DNA from: an uncultured Flavobacteriales bacterium
GTDB lineage: Bacteria; Bacteroidota; Bacteroidia; Flavobacteriales_D; Crocinitomicaceae
Direction: 5' to 3'
Assembly: GCA_913056215.1 (NCBI GenBank)
Contig: CAJXMN010000003.1
Span: 1-64,000 of the forward strand
Length of the DNA: 64,000 nt
The position numbers and the translations under genes were made by a program. The notes under the pieces were generated by a model, which was not told where the DNA came from, made no database searches, and saw nothing but the letters and a program-made list of their open reading frames with translations. How positions within the stretch are numbered: position 1 is the first letter of the stretch; the number at the start of each line of letters is the position of its first letter. Below are positions 36,907 to 44,843 of this stretch, in pieces.

Positions 36907-37599
36907 ATGAAAAGCAGATTATTTAAAATAGCAATTATTGTTGTTGTGCTAGGAGTATTATTTCCTACGTACGGAATAACACAGAATTATAAAAAGGTGA
37001 AGCCTTATACTTGGATGTTAGGTATCTCCTGGAATGCTATGGAAGATGATGGCTATCGATACGCTCACTTATTTAATTTAAAAGACTCGTGGAATCTACC
37101 AGTATTTCCAACTTCATTAAACCTTGATTTTTATATGCAAAAAGGTATGAGTATCGATGTAATGGCCTCCTACAATAAGTATACTCAAGGAAAGATAATT
37201 AATCTTGATACAACACGCTCTGGTAAAGCTGGTGCGCTTTCCGTTCATTTTAAATATAGTTTTGGTTTTCTCATGCGCCAACAACGGGTAGATCCTTTTG
37301 TATTCGGTGGTTTAGGATATACTGGGAGAGAAGCTATCTGGCCCCAAAACATGTTAAGCGGTAACCTCGGAGCTGGTGTGAATGTGATGATTTGGAAAGG
37401 ACTTGGAATTCAAATAAGAACAACGGGAAAAGTAGGAGTGATTCCCAAACTTTATGATCCAGAATTTGATTATTTGCATCACCATTTTGGTCTAATCTAT
37501 AAATTTCCTGAGATGTCTGGTGGATACACCAATTTTCATAAACGGAAATATAAATGGGGACATAAAAATTATCGTTACCGCAAACCGAAAGGGATGTAA
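36907..37599 (+). CDS. Putative outer-membrane beta-barrel protein
   Basis: From the ATG at 36907 (a TTG at 36898 is also in frame), this protein of about 230 residues has a signal peptide (about 1-26, ending GIT-Q). Amphipathic strands follow (LNLDFYMQKGMSIDVMASYN, then LSVHFKYSFGFLM, then VFGGLGYTG), typical of OmpA-like or OMP_b-brl barrels. The C-terminus ends in a basic, tyrosine-rich tail (HKRKYKWGHKNYRYRKPKG) and not in the usual aromatic residue. It sits downstream of the sigma cluster. Confidence 0.65.
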   Translation: MKSRLFKIAIIVVVLGVLFPTYGITQNYKKVKPYTWMLGISWNAMEDDGYRYAHLFNLKDSWNLPVFPTSLNLDFYMQKGMSIDVMASYNKYTQGKIINLDTTRSGKAGALSVHFKYSFGFLMRQQRVDPFVFGGLGYTGREAIWPQNMLSGNLGAGVNVMIWKGLGIQIRTTGKVGVIPKLYDPEFDYLHHHFGLIYKFPEMSGGYTNFHKRKYKWGHKNYRYRKPKGM

Positions 37600-37637
37600 T
37601 TGCGCAGTATGGAATAAATTTTGATTTATTCTTCAAT

Positions 37638-38324
37638 ATGAAGGGATTATTATTCATGTTACTTTTGATTTTAGCAGTGATATCGTGCGAAAACGAAATT
37701 ACTGAACAATCAATGCAAGGTGATGTAGATCCTTTAGATACTGCTGTTATCGACCAGGAAACCATTAACGAATTGGTGGAAAAAGACTCATTGAATCATG
37801 AGAAGCATAAAAATAAGGAAGAAATCACTCAAAAAAGAAGTGACAAGACTGTAGAATCTAAGTTAAAAAATAAGAAAGCGCCTTTAACAAAACAACCGCC
37901 GGCCGAAGCTATAGTAGAAATAGCGAGTGAATCAAGGAAGGCACCGTTGGTGAAACACGAGATTGTTTGGGGTGATACAATTTTGTCGTTAAACTATAAA
38001 AAGAAAATATATCCAGATCCAACTGTGGGGTGCAGTGCTTCGAGTGAAGTGTTTTCTATTCATATACCTATTAATGAAAAGAGCGAGAAGATGCTCATCG
38101 AAAAAGGTGAATTACAAAAATGTGAATACACTTACAGTTATACTGGCGGATTATACGGCGAGAATAGTTCAGGTGTTCCAACATCAGGTATTATAAAATT
38201 AAATCAGATCAGTGACGAAAAATGGAAGGTGGATATAAAAATCCAGTTTATGGTTGATGTGATGGGAGATATAGAGAAGAATAAAAAGATAAAAGCGTTT
38301 GATTTATCAGGTGTGTTTCAATAA
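37638..38324 (+). CDS. Putative lipoprotein, unknown function
   Basis: This 228-residue protein has a lipoprotein signal (lipobox VISC, cysteine at about 17). A charged disordered segment (about 25-100) is followed by a beta-rich C-terminal domain (VGCSASSEVFSIHIP, then KCEYTYSYTGG). No family is recognised. It follows the barrel gene by 38 bases on the same strand and ends at a terminator-like hairpin. Confidence 0.6.
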   Translation: MKGLLFMLLLILAVISCENEITEQSMQGDVDPLDTAVIDQETINELVEKDSLNHEKHKNKEEITQKRSDKTVESKLKNKKAPLTKQPPAEAIVEIASESRKAPLVKHEIVWGDTILSLNYKKKIYPDPTVGCSASSEVFSIHIPINEKSEKMLIEKGELQKCEYTYSYTGGLYGENSSGVPTSGIIKLNQISDEKWKVDIKIQFMVDVMGDIEKNKKIKAFDLSGVFQ

Positions 38325-38325
38325 A

Positions 38326-38358
38326 AAACCCCTAACTACTTAGTAATTAGAGGTTTTT
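38326..38358. terminator. Likely bidirectional terminator between the lipoprotein gene and tRNA-Cys
   Basis: AAAAACC and GGTTTTT arms form a roughly 13-base stem with two mismatches. A-run and T-run tails on both sides would allow termination from either direction. Confidence 0.6.
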
Positions 38359-38360
38359 AG

Positions 38361-38431
38361 AGGTCCCGAGCGGATTCGAACCGCTGTACGAGGTTTTGCA
38401 GACCTCTGCCTAGCCACTCGGCCACAGGACC
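38361..38431 (-). tRNA. tRNA-Cys (anticodon GCA)
   Basis: This is a 71-base cloverleaf on the minus strand. The acceptor stem GGTCCTG/CGGGACC has one G-U pair, and discriminator U73 is characteristic of cysteine tRNAs. The D arm contains GGCCGAGTGGCTAGG, and the anticodon stem-loop GAGGT-CTGCAAA-ACCTC gives GCA. The T arm is GCGGTTCGAATCCGC. CCA is not encoded. Confidence 0.96.
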
Positions 38432-38520
38432 ATTTTTTTAAAGAAACCGTCCAGCTATTGCTATAACGGGGAACAAATTTACAAATATTATTTGAATGGA
38501 GCTACATTCAGTTTTCAAAA

Positions 38521-38883
38521 TCAATCAAACTGTTCTTCGATAATCACTGCAACGTCATCAACGTCTCCTTCGATCGGTGGACAATGCTTAGTCACTTTTA
38601 TCCGGGCCCAGTGTATTTTATCTATTTCAGATTTAAAACGATTGATTATACGCTTTGCAACGTGTTCAATGAGTTTAGAACGTTGGTGCATCTCATCCTT
38701 GACAATTTGATTGATGATAACATAGTCCACTGTGTCATTCAGATCATCTGTCTCAAAAGAAGCAGTAAAATCTGTAGTTACGGCTACGTCAATCGTGTAA
38801 TGACCACCTATTTTACCTTCTTCGGGTAAGCAACCATGATATGCATAAAGCTTAATTCCATTAACCTCTACTGTATGCTTCAT
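38521..38883 (-). CDS. folB: Dihydroneopterin aldolase
   Basis: This 120-residue folate-pathway enzyme cleaves 7,8-dihydroneopterin. Typical family blocks are visible: IKLYAYHGCLPEE with the substrate-region Tyr/His, DTVDYVIINQIV, LIEHVAKRI, and the C-terminal KHCPPIEGDVDDVAV. It overlaps the gltX stop by 4 bases (ATGA), so it is translationally coupled to gltX. Confidence 0.93.
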   Translation of the reverse strand: MKHTVEVNGIKLYAYHGCLPEEGKIGGHYTIDVAVTTDFTASFETDDLNDTVDYVIINQIVKDEMHQRSKLIEHVAKRIINRFKSEIDKIHWARIKVTKHCPPIEGDVDDVAVIIEEQFD

Positions 38884-40409
38884 GCTTCTGCTTTCTGTGC
38901 TTTAACAATAGGTACATTTTTCTCCAATCGCGACAACGTTTTTTCTTTACCGAGAAGTGCAGCAATCTCAAACATGCTAGGCCCCATTCCCTTTCCAGTG
39001 ATTAATACGCGGAACGCTGGTAATACAGCTCCTATGCCTTTTTCAATTTCTTGAAGATATGATTTAAATGCGTTTTCAATATTTTCTGGTGTGAATTCTT
39101 CAATATTCTGTAAACGATTAGTCCATTCTGAAATAATTTCTTCCGATTCATCTTTCCATTTTTTACGTACTGTTTTAGCATCGAATTCCGTCGGTGCTTC
39201 AAAGAAATATGTTCCTTCTGTTCGGATGTCTTCAATAAAAGTCGCGCGCTCCTTCATTAAACCGCAAACTTTTACGAGATAAGATGTATTAACATTGAGG
39301 TCATCGTATTTCATTAACAACATATTTGCCAACTCCTCATTGGATTTAGCTCTTAAATATTGTTGCTGATACCATTTTGTTTTATTTGCATCGAATTTTG
39401 CTCCAGCCTTACTAACGCGACTAAGAGAGAAAGCTTCCGTCATTTCTGCTAATGAAAAGATTTCTTGTGGAGTACCTGGATTCCATCCCAAAAAAGCCAA
39501 CATATTGATGAATGCTCCAGGCAGATACCCCTGTTCGCGATAACCAGAATATTTTTCGCCATCTGATGTGATCCAATCGGTAGGAAATACGGGAAAACCT
39601 AAGCGATCACCATCGCGTTTGGAAAGTTTGCCGTTCCCATCGGGACGCAATAGCAGCGGACAATGAGCAAATTTAGGAGCTTCCCATTCGAAAGCTTCGT
39701 AGAGCAATACATGAAGTGGTGCAGATGGTAGCCACTCCTCTCCTCTTATTACGTGTGAAATAGCCATGGTATGGTCATCTACTATGTTAGCGAGGTGATA
39801 TGTGGGCATTCCGTCACTTTTAAACAAGATTTTATCATCGAGGTTATTGGTATTGACCACAACCCAACCACGAATAACATCTTCAAAACGGACATCTTCA
39901 TTGCGTGGCATTTTAAAACGGATCACATAAGGATCTCCATTTTCCAACCGTTGCTTCACTTCATCTTCGGGTAACGTTAATGAATTTTTCATCGATGTTC
40001 GTGTCACCGCATTGTATTGCCAATTAGGCATTTTCATCTTTTGCGCTTGTTGACGCATTTCTTCGAGTTCCTCTGAGGTATCAAACGCATAGTAGGCTTT
40101 ACCAGACTCCACGAGTTGTTCGGCGTAAGGACGATACATCTCTTGTCGCTGTGATTGGCGATATGGACCATATTCTCCTCCAATTCCGGGACCTTCATCT
40201 GGAGTGATACCACACCAATCCAGGGCGTCTTTTATATACTCTTCTGCTCCTTCTACAAATCGCTTTTGATCGGTATCTTCTATACGAAGAATGAATGTAC
40301 CTCCTTCTTTTTTAGCGAATAAATAGTTGTAAAGAGCAGTACGTACACCACCCATATGTAATGGCCCTGTTGGTGACGGAGCAAAACGAACGCGTATCTT
40401 TGAAGACAT
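38880..40409 (-). CDS. gltX: Glutamate--tRNA ligase
   Basis: I chose the ATG at 40409 (509 residues) instead of the TTG at 40430, because the family begins just before the conserved RVRFAPSPTG. The HIGH-type motif is PSPTGPLHMGG at 11-21 and the KMSKS-type motif is KLSKRDG at about 260. No zinc cluster is seen in the connective peptide. It charges tRNA-Glu and is followed in the operon by folB and perhaps tRNA-Cys. Confidence 0.95.
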   Translation of the reverse strand: MSSKIRVRFAPSPTGPLHMGGVRTALYNYLFAKKEGGTFILRIEDTDQKRFVEGAEEYIKDALDWCGITPDEGPGIGGEYGPYRQSQRQEMYRPYAEQLVESGKAYYAFDTSEELEEMRQQAQKMKMPNWQYNAVTRTSMKNSLTLPEDEVKQRLENGDPYVIRFKMPRNEDVRFEDVIRGWVVVNTNNLDDKILFKSDGMPTYHLANIVDDHTMAISHVIRGEEWLPSAPLHVLLYEAFEWEAPKFAHCPLLLRPDGNGKLSKRDGDRLGFPVFPTDWITSDGEKYSGYREQGYLPGAFINMLAFLGWNPGTPQEIFSLAEMTEAFSLSRVSKAGAKFDANKTKWYQQQYLRAKSNEELANMLLMKYDDLNVNTSYLVKVCGLMKERATFIEDIRTEGTYFFEAPTEFDAKTVRKKWKDESEEIISEWTNRLQNIEEFTPENIENAFKSYLQEIEKGIGAVLPAFRVLITGKGMGPSMFEIAALLGKEKTLSRLEKNVPIVKAQKAEA

Positions 40410-40609
40410 AAATATTAAATTTTTACGCAAAGATAATTGATTCCAACGCGATCACCGTAAATCTTTGATGGAAATGCCTTTTTGGAGTAGATAATTGTGG
40501 ATGTTGATTATTTCACCCTTATATTCGACGAATTAACATCTTTTTTGAAGAAACAAGGAGTGTATTTCGTAACTTTATTTGGTTAGAGCTGTACATCACA
40601 ATACAATAA

Positions 40610-43600
40610 ATGGGAACATTCGAAAAATTAATTGACCAAGTAGATGCTTTTATTAAAAAGTATTACAAGAATTTAATGATCCGGGGAGGGTTGTTATTTG
40701 TTGTCATTTTTCTTATTTCATTCTTATTGGTGGCGACGCTAGAGTATTTTGGCAGGTTCAATACTTTTGTACGCGCGTTCTTATTGTTTTCGTTTGTCGC
40801 AATAAACACCTATGTACTTATACGGTATTTCGCTATTCCTGCTGGTAAATTACTTTCTTTCGGTAAACGCATCAATCGCCATCAAGCGGCTCAAATTATT
40901 GGTAAATTTTTTCCGGATGTGAATGATCGATTGCTCATTACACTGCAGTTGCACGATTCAGAAAAAAACTATGAAGGGAATACTGAATTATTACGTGCGA
41001 GTATCCAACAAAATGCAAAACGGTTGAATGCTTTTAGTTTTACCGATGCAGTCGATTATGGTGAAAACCGCAAATATCTCAAATACGTTTTACCTGTAGT
41101 TTTAGTGGTTGTATTATTAGGTATTACTCTGCCAGAGTTGTTTTCTGATGGTTCGAAACGATTGATGCGTTATACAGAAACGTTCAGACCAACTCCCAAC
41201 TTTGAATTTGAATTATTGAATGAATCTTTAGTGCTAGAGGAAGGATCAAGTATTAAATTAGAGGTTTTACTGCATCCGCGACCAGGAAAATCCTTACCTG
41301 AGCGCGTATACTTAGAAACCAATCAAGGTACTTTCGCAATGAAAAATGAAGCAAAAAATAAGGTTTCATTTAAATTGGAAAACGTAAATGATGATATTGA
41401 TTTTAGATTTAAAGGAAATGATCAACATTCTACCTATCGATCGTTAGAAGTTGTTAAACGCACGTCTCTTGGAAATGTTGTAGTGAATATTGAATATCCC
41501 GATTATACAGAACGAATGGACGAGAAAATTGAGAATCCAGGAGATCTTGTAGTACCTTATGGTTCAAAGTTGGTTTGGAATGGTCGTACTAAACATACTG
41601 AAACGTTAAATGTAGCATATAGTGATACATTGTGGCGATTTAATGAACCAGGTTTTCGATTTGAACAACTGGCGGTAGCAAGTGACATGGTTACATTTAC
41701 TTTGGAAAATCAACGCTTGGATAAAACAGATTCTATTTTTTACAATATAAATGTGATTGAAGATGAATATCCATCGATAGTGGTGAACGAACGTACAGAT
41801 AGTACGCATGAAAAGAGAAAACATTTTAGAGGGAATGCAAGTGATGATTATGGTTTATCAAGTGTGAAATTTGTATACGAGATTAATAAGAAAAATGGGG
41901 AATCAAAGCAATTCGAAAAAGTTGTACCTGGTGTAGTTGGTAAGGATAGTCCCTTTTCGATGACTTTAGATATACGAAAATTAGGTTTAGAGCTTGAAGA
42001 TGAATTGATTTATTATTTCTTGGTTTACGATAATGATCGTATCCAGGGCCCGAAGGTGACCAAATCAAAAATTTATCAATATCAGGCACCGACAAAACGT
42101 GAACTCGATAGCGACCGAAATGAAACGAAGGAAGATGTACAACGTGAAATGCAGGAAGTAACTGAACGAACGAAAGAATTTCAATCCAAGGTGAAGCGGT
42201 TGAAAAAAGAAATGATGAATTCTAAAAGCTCTTCGTTTCAGCAGTCCAAACAAATGCAAAATCTTCAGAAAGAACGCGAATCATTAGAGCGAAAAATGAA
42301 AGAATTGCGCTCGAAAATGCAAGAATCATTTAATGAGAAAGAGGAATTATCCGAAGTCGATCAGTCGCTTAAAGAAAAGCAGAAATTATTAGATGAACTC
42401 ATGGAAGAAGTTATGGACGAGGAGCTCAAAGAATTATTGGATGAACTCCAAAAGTTATTAGAAGAGGAAAGTGGTGAGGATGTCATGGAAAAATTGGAAG
42501 AAACGGAAATGACATCGGAAGAGATGGAGCGTCAAATGGATCGTACCATGGAAATGTTGAAGAAGATGGATGTGGAGGAACGTGCAAAAGATCTCCAAGA
42601 AAACCTTGAGTCTTTAGCGAAAGAGCAAAAAACACTTAAGGAGAAATTGGATGAGCATCCTGATGATAGCACTATTAAAGATGAGCAAACTGAGTTAAAT
42701 CAAAAATTTGATAAAATCTCTAAGGATTTGGAGGATATTCTTAAGAAGAATACAGAGCTGAAACGTCCTATGGATTTTGAATCTTTAAAAGAGGATTCAA
42801 AATCAACTAAAAAAGATATGGAAGAAGCTTCTGAAAATCTCCAGCAACAAGACCAAAATGCGGCTGGAGAGAAACAAAAATCTGCCCAAAAGAAGATGGA
42901 AGAAATGGCATCTAAATTGTCTGCACAATTAGCTAAGAGTAAGCAGAAAGAGAAAGGGGAGGACATTAAAGCAATGCGCTCTTTATTAGAAAATTTGGTA
43001 GCGTTGAGTTTCAAACAAGAACGAAACATGGATGGATTTGGAGAGGTTAGCACGAACGACCCATATTTTGTTCAATTGGGGCGTGAACAACGAGAAATCA
43101 TCGATAATTTTGGTCCTGTAAAGGATAGTTTACTTGCCTTAGCAGATCGTGTCCCTAAAGCCGCTTCATACATTGAAGAGGAACTGAGGGCGATTAATAA
43201 GAGTTACAAGTATATTCCAGATCATATTGATGAACGAGAAAAAAGGCAATTACGTACGAAACAACAGAAAGGTATGACTCACCTTAATAACTTGTCTTTA
43301 TTTATCAACGAAGCCTTGGAATCTGCACAAAAGGACATGCAGGGTATGAAATCAGGAAAGGGGAGCTGTAGTAAACCGGGTGGTAAATCTGGTAAGGGTT
43401 CCAAAGGTGAAATTCAAAATATGAAGGAGATGGTAAAGAAGCAATTAGAACAGATGAAAAAGGGAAAACAGCAGGGCGGAGATAAAAAAGGAAAACAACC
43501 TGGTAAGAAAAACGCTGGAGGCGTTTTACCGATGAATGCAAAGGGAGCCGCGAAGATGGCCGCTGAACAAGATGCGATGCGAAGAAAACTCCAAAAACTG

Positions 43601-43957
43601 AGAGAAGAAATGAATAAGGATGGAAGTGGTGATGGTAATAAATTGAACGAACTGATTGAAGAACTGGAGCAACAACAGGAGAATTTGATTAATAAAAAGT
43701 GGGATGGAGAACTTATAGAACGTCAGAATTCTATTATGACACGTTTACTGGAGAGTGAAAAGGCCTTGCGCGAACGTGGTTTCAAGGAAGAACGTGAAAG
43801 TAATTCTGGAAAAAAGGATGAATTTGGTAACCAAATTGAATTTTTAGAGTATAAGAAAGAAAAAGAAAAACAGATTGAGTTGTTACGAACATTAGATCCG
43901 TCATTTAGTAGGTATTATAAAGATAAAGCGAATGCTTACTTTTTAGATATCAATTAA
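40610..43957 (+). CDS. DUF4175-family large membrane coiled-coil protein
   Basis: This 1115-residue protein has membrane spans at about 23-44, 50-70 and 147-168 and a beta-rich extracytoplasmic region (about 180-500). A very long charged coiled coil (about 510-830) is rich in E, K, M and Q. A Gly/Lys-rich linker (about 910-985; GKGSCSKPGGKSGKGSKG) precedes a helical C-terminus ending SRYYKDKANAYF. This is the layout of the DUF4175 proteins found across Bacteroidota. Function is unknown; a structural or gliding-related envelope role is a guess. It lies upstream of the anti-sigma kinase/ybeY/mnmG cluster. Confidence 0.8.
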   Translation: MGTFEKLIDQVDAFIKKYYKNLMIRGGLLFVVIFLISFLLVATLEYFGRFNTFVRAFLLFSFVAINTYVLIRYFAIPAGKLLSFGKRINRHQAAQIIGKFFPDVNDRLLITLQLHDSEKNYEGNTELLRASIQQNAKRLNAFSFTDAVDYGENRKYLKYVLPVVLVVVLLGITLPELFSDGSKRLMRYTETFRPTPNFEFELLNESLVLEEGSSIKLEVLLHPRPGKSLPERVYLETNQGTFAMKNEAKNKVSFKLENVNDDIDFRFKGNDQHSTYRSLEVVKRTSLGNVVVNIEYPDYTERMDEKIENPGDLVVPYGSKLVWNGRTKHTETLNVAYSDTLWRFNEPGFRFEQLAVASDMVTFTLENQRLDKTDSIFYNINVIEDEYPSIVVNERTDSTHEKRKHFRGNASDDYGLSSVKFVYEINKKNGESKQFEKVVPGVVGKDSPFSMTLDIRKLGLELEDELIYYFLVYDNDRIQGPKVTKSKIYQYQAPTKRELDSDRNETKEDVQREMQEVTERTKEFQSKVKRLKKEMMNSKSSSFQQSKQMQNLQKERESLERKMKELRSKMQESFNEKEELSEVDQSLKEKQKLLDELMEEVMDEELKELLDELQKLLEEESGEDVMEKLEETEMTSEEMERQMDRTMEMLKKMDVEERAKDLQENLESLAKEQKTLKEKLDEHPDDSTIKDEQTELNQKFDKISKDLEDILKKNTELKRPMDFESLKEDSKSTKKDMEEASENLQQQDQNAAGEKQKSAQKKMEEMASKLSAQLAKSKQKEKGEDIKAMRSLLENLVALSFKQERNMDGFGEVSTNDPYFVQLGREQREIIDNFGPVKDSLLALADRVPKAASYIEEELRAINKSYKYIPDHIDEREKRQLRTKQQKGMTHLNNLSLFINEALESAQKDMQGMKSGKGSCSKPGGKSGKGSKGEIQNMKEMVKKQLEQMKKGKQQGGDKKGKQPGKKNAGGVLPMNAKGAAKMAAEQDAMRRKLQKLREEMNKDGSGDGNKLNELIEELEQQQENLINKKWDGELIERQNSIMTRLLESEKALRERGFKEERESNSGKKDEFGNQIEFLEYKKEKEKQIELLRTLDPSFSRYYKDKANAYFLDIN

Positions 43958-43993
43958 CCTGGTAGCACTCAGTTTTTGTAAAATATAGAATAG

Positions 43994-44410
43994 ATGAAAA
44001 CGGATTACAAAGAAATTGAAACGCTTATAGTTCCATCGGACTTGGATCATCTGAAACGTGTCGAGAATTTGGTGGATGATGTGTGTCGGACGAATGAGGT
44101 GCACGAAGATCATTTTGGTAATGTTTTAATTGCTGTGACGGAGGCTGTAAATAATGCCGTGCAACATGGAAATAATAGCGATACTTCGAAGGAGGTCAGT
44201 ATTAAGGTTGCACAAAACAATGAGGAAATTAAGTTTTCTGTGAGTGATCAAGGAGTTGGTTTTGATTTTACGAACCTACCTGATCCAACTGCCCCGGAAA
44301 ATATAGAGAAGGAACATGGTCGCGGAATTTTCTTAATGAAATCCTTGGCCGACGACGTCTCTTTTTTAAATAATGGGAGTACTGTTGAAATCGTATTTAG
44401 CGTTAATTGA
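43994..44410 (+). CDS. Anti-sigma regulatory kinase-like ATP-binding protein (RsbW/SpoIIAB type)
   Basis: This 138-residue GHKL ATPase has the N-box IAVTEAVNNAVQHGN, G1-box DQGVGFDF and G2-box HGRGIFLMKSLADDV. Proteins of this class bind or phosphorylate anti-anti-sigma factors. No STAS partner is adjacent (one STAS-like gene lies at 18764). It overlaps ybeY by 4 bases. Confidence 0.88.
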   Translation: MKTDYKEIETLIVPSDLDHLKRVENLVDDVCRTNEVHEDHFGNVLIAVTEAVNNAVQHGNNSDTSKEVSIKVAQNNEEIKFSVSDQGVGFDFTNLPDPTAPENIEKEHGRGIFLMKSLADDVSFLNNGSTVEIVFSVN

Positions 44411-44817
44411 TGGTAACGTTTGAGTATCATGTAAACCAAGCTAAGTTTAACGAAGGTTTAATAATTAAGTGGTTAAATGAGGTTGTAAACAAAGAAAACC
44501 GAGAGTTAGGACCTTTAAGCGTTATATTAGGATCTGATGAGTGGTTGTTATATTACAATAAGCATTACCTAAAACATGATTTTTATACGGACATTATTAC
44601 GTTTGATTATTCAATTAACGCATTAGTTAGCGGAGACCTCCTTATCAGTTATGAACGTGTTATTGATAATGCGCACCGGTTGAATGTTTCACGTGAAACA
44701 GAATTGTATCGTGTTATTGTACACGGTGTGCTACATCTTTGTGGGTATAAAGACGAATTACCGAGCGATAAAGAAATCATGCGTAATAAGGAGGATTACT
44801 ATCTAAAGCTGTTGTAG
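44407..44817 (+). CDS. ybeY: Endoribonuclease YbeY
   Basis: This 136-residue rRNA-maturation RNase has the metal-site motif HGVLHLCGYKDE near 106-117. The third histidine of the classical HxxxHxxxxxH motif is replaced by a GYKDE segment, as I recall for Bacteroidota YbeY proteins. A perfect parS palindrome lies inside the coding sequence at 44685-44700 and encodes VSRET. It overlaps the anti-sigma kinase gene by 4 bases. Confidence 0.92.
   Translation: MMVTFEYHVNQAKFNEGLIIKWLNEVVNKENRELGPLSVILGSDEWLLYYNKHYLKHDFYTDIITFDYSINALVSGDLLISYERVIDNAHRLNVSRETELYRVIVHGVLHLCGYKDELPSDKEIMRNKEDYYLKLL
44685..44700. promoter_or_regulatory. parS site (perfect 16-mer) inside ybeY
   Basis: TGTTTCACGTGAAACA matches the ParB-binding consensus at all 16 positions and is a perfect palindrome. 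It lies within the ybeY coding sequence. Confidence 0.9.
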
Positions 44818-44820
44818 TTT

Positions 44821-44836
44821 TGTTCCACGTGAAACA
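44821..44836. promoter_or_regulatory. parS-like site between ybeY and mnmG
   Basis: TGTTCCACGTGAAACA differs from consensus at position 5 only. It occupies most of the 26-base gap before mnmG. Confidence 0.82.
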
Positions 44837-44843
44837 ATAAGTT

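Noticed and set aside
37334-37765. 143-codon minus-strand frame across the barrel and lipoprotein genes
   Set aside because: It is antisense to two plus-strand genes with clear signal sequences and has no family features.
40490-40520. DnaA-box-like TGTGGATGT upstream of the DUF4175 gene
   Set aside because: Two mismatches from the 9-mer consensus and isolated.
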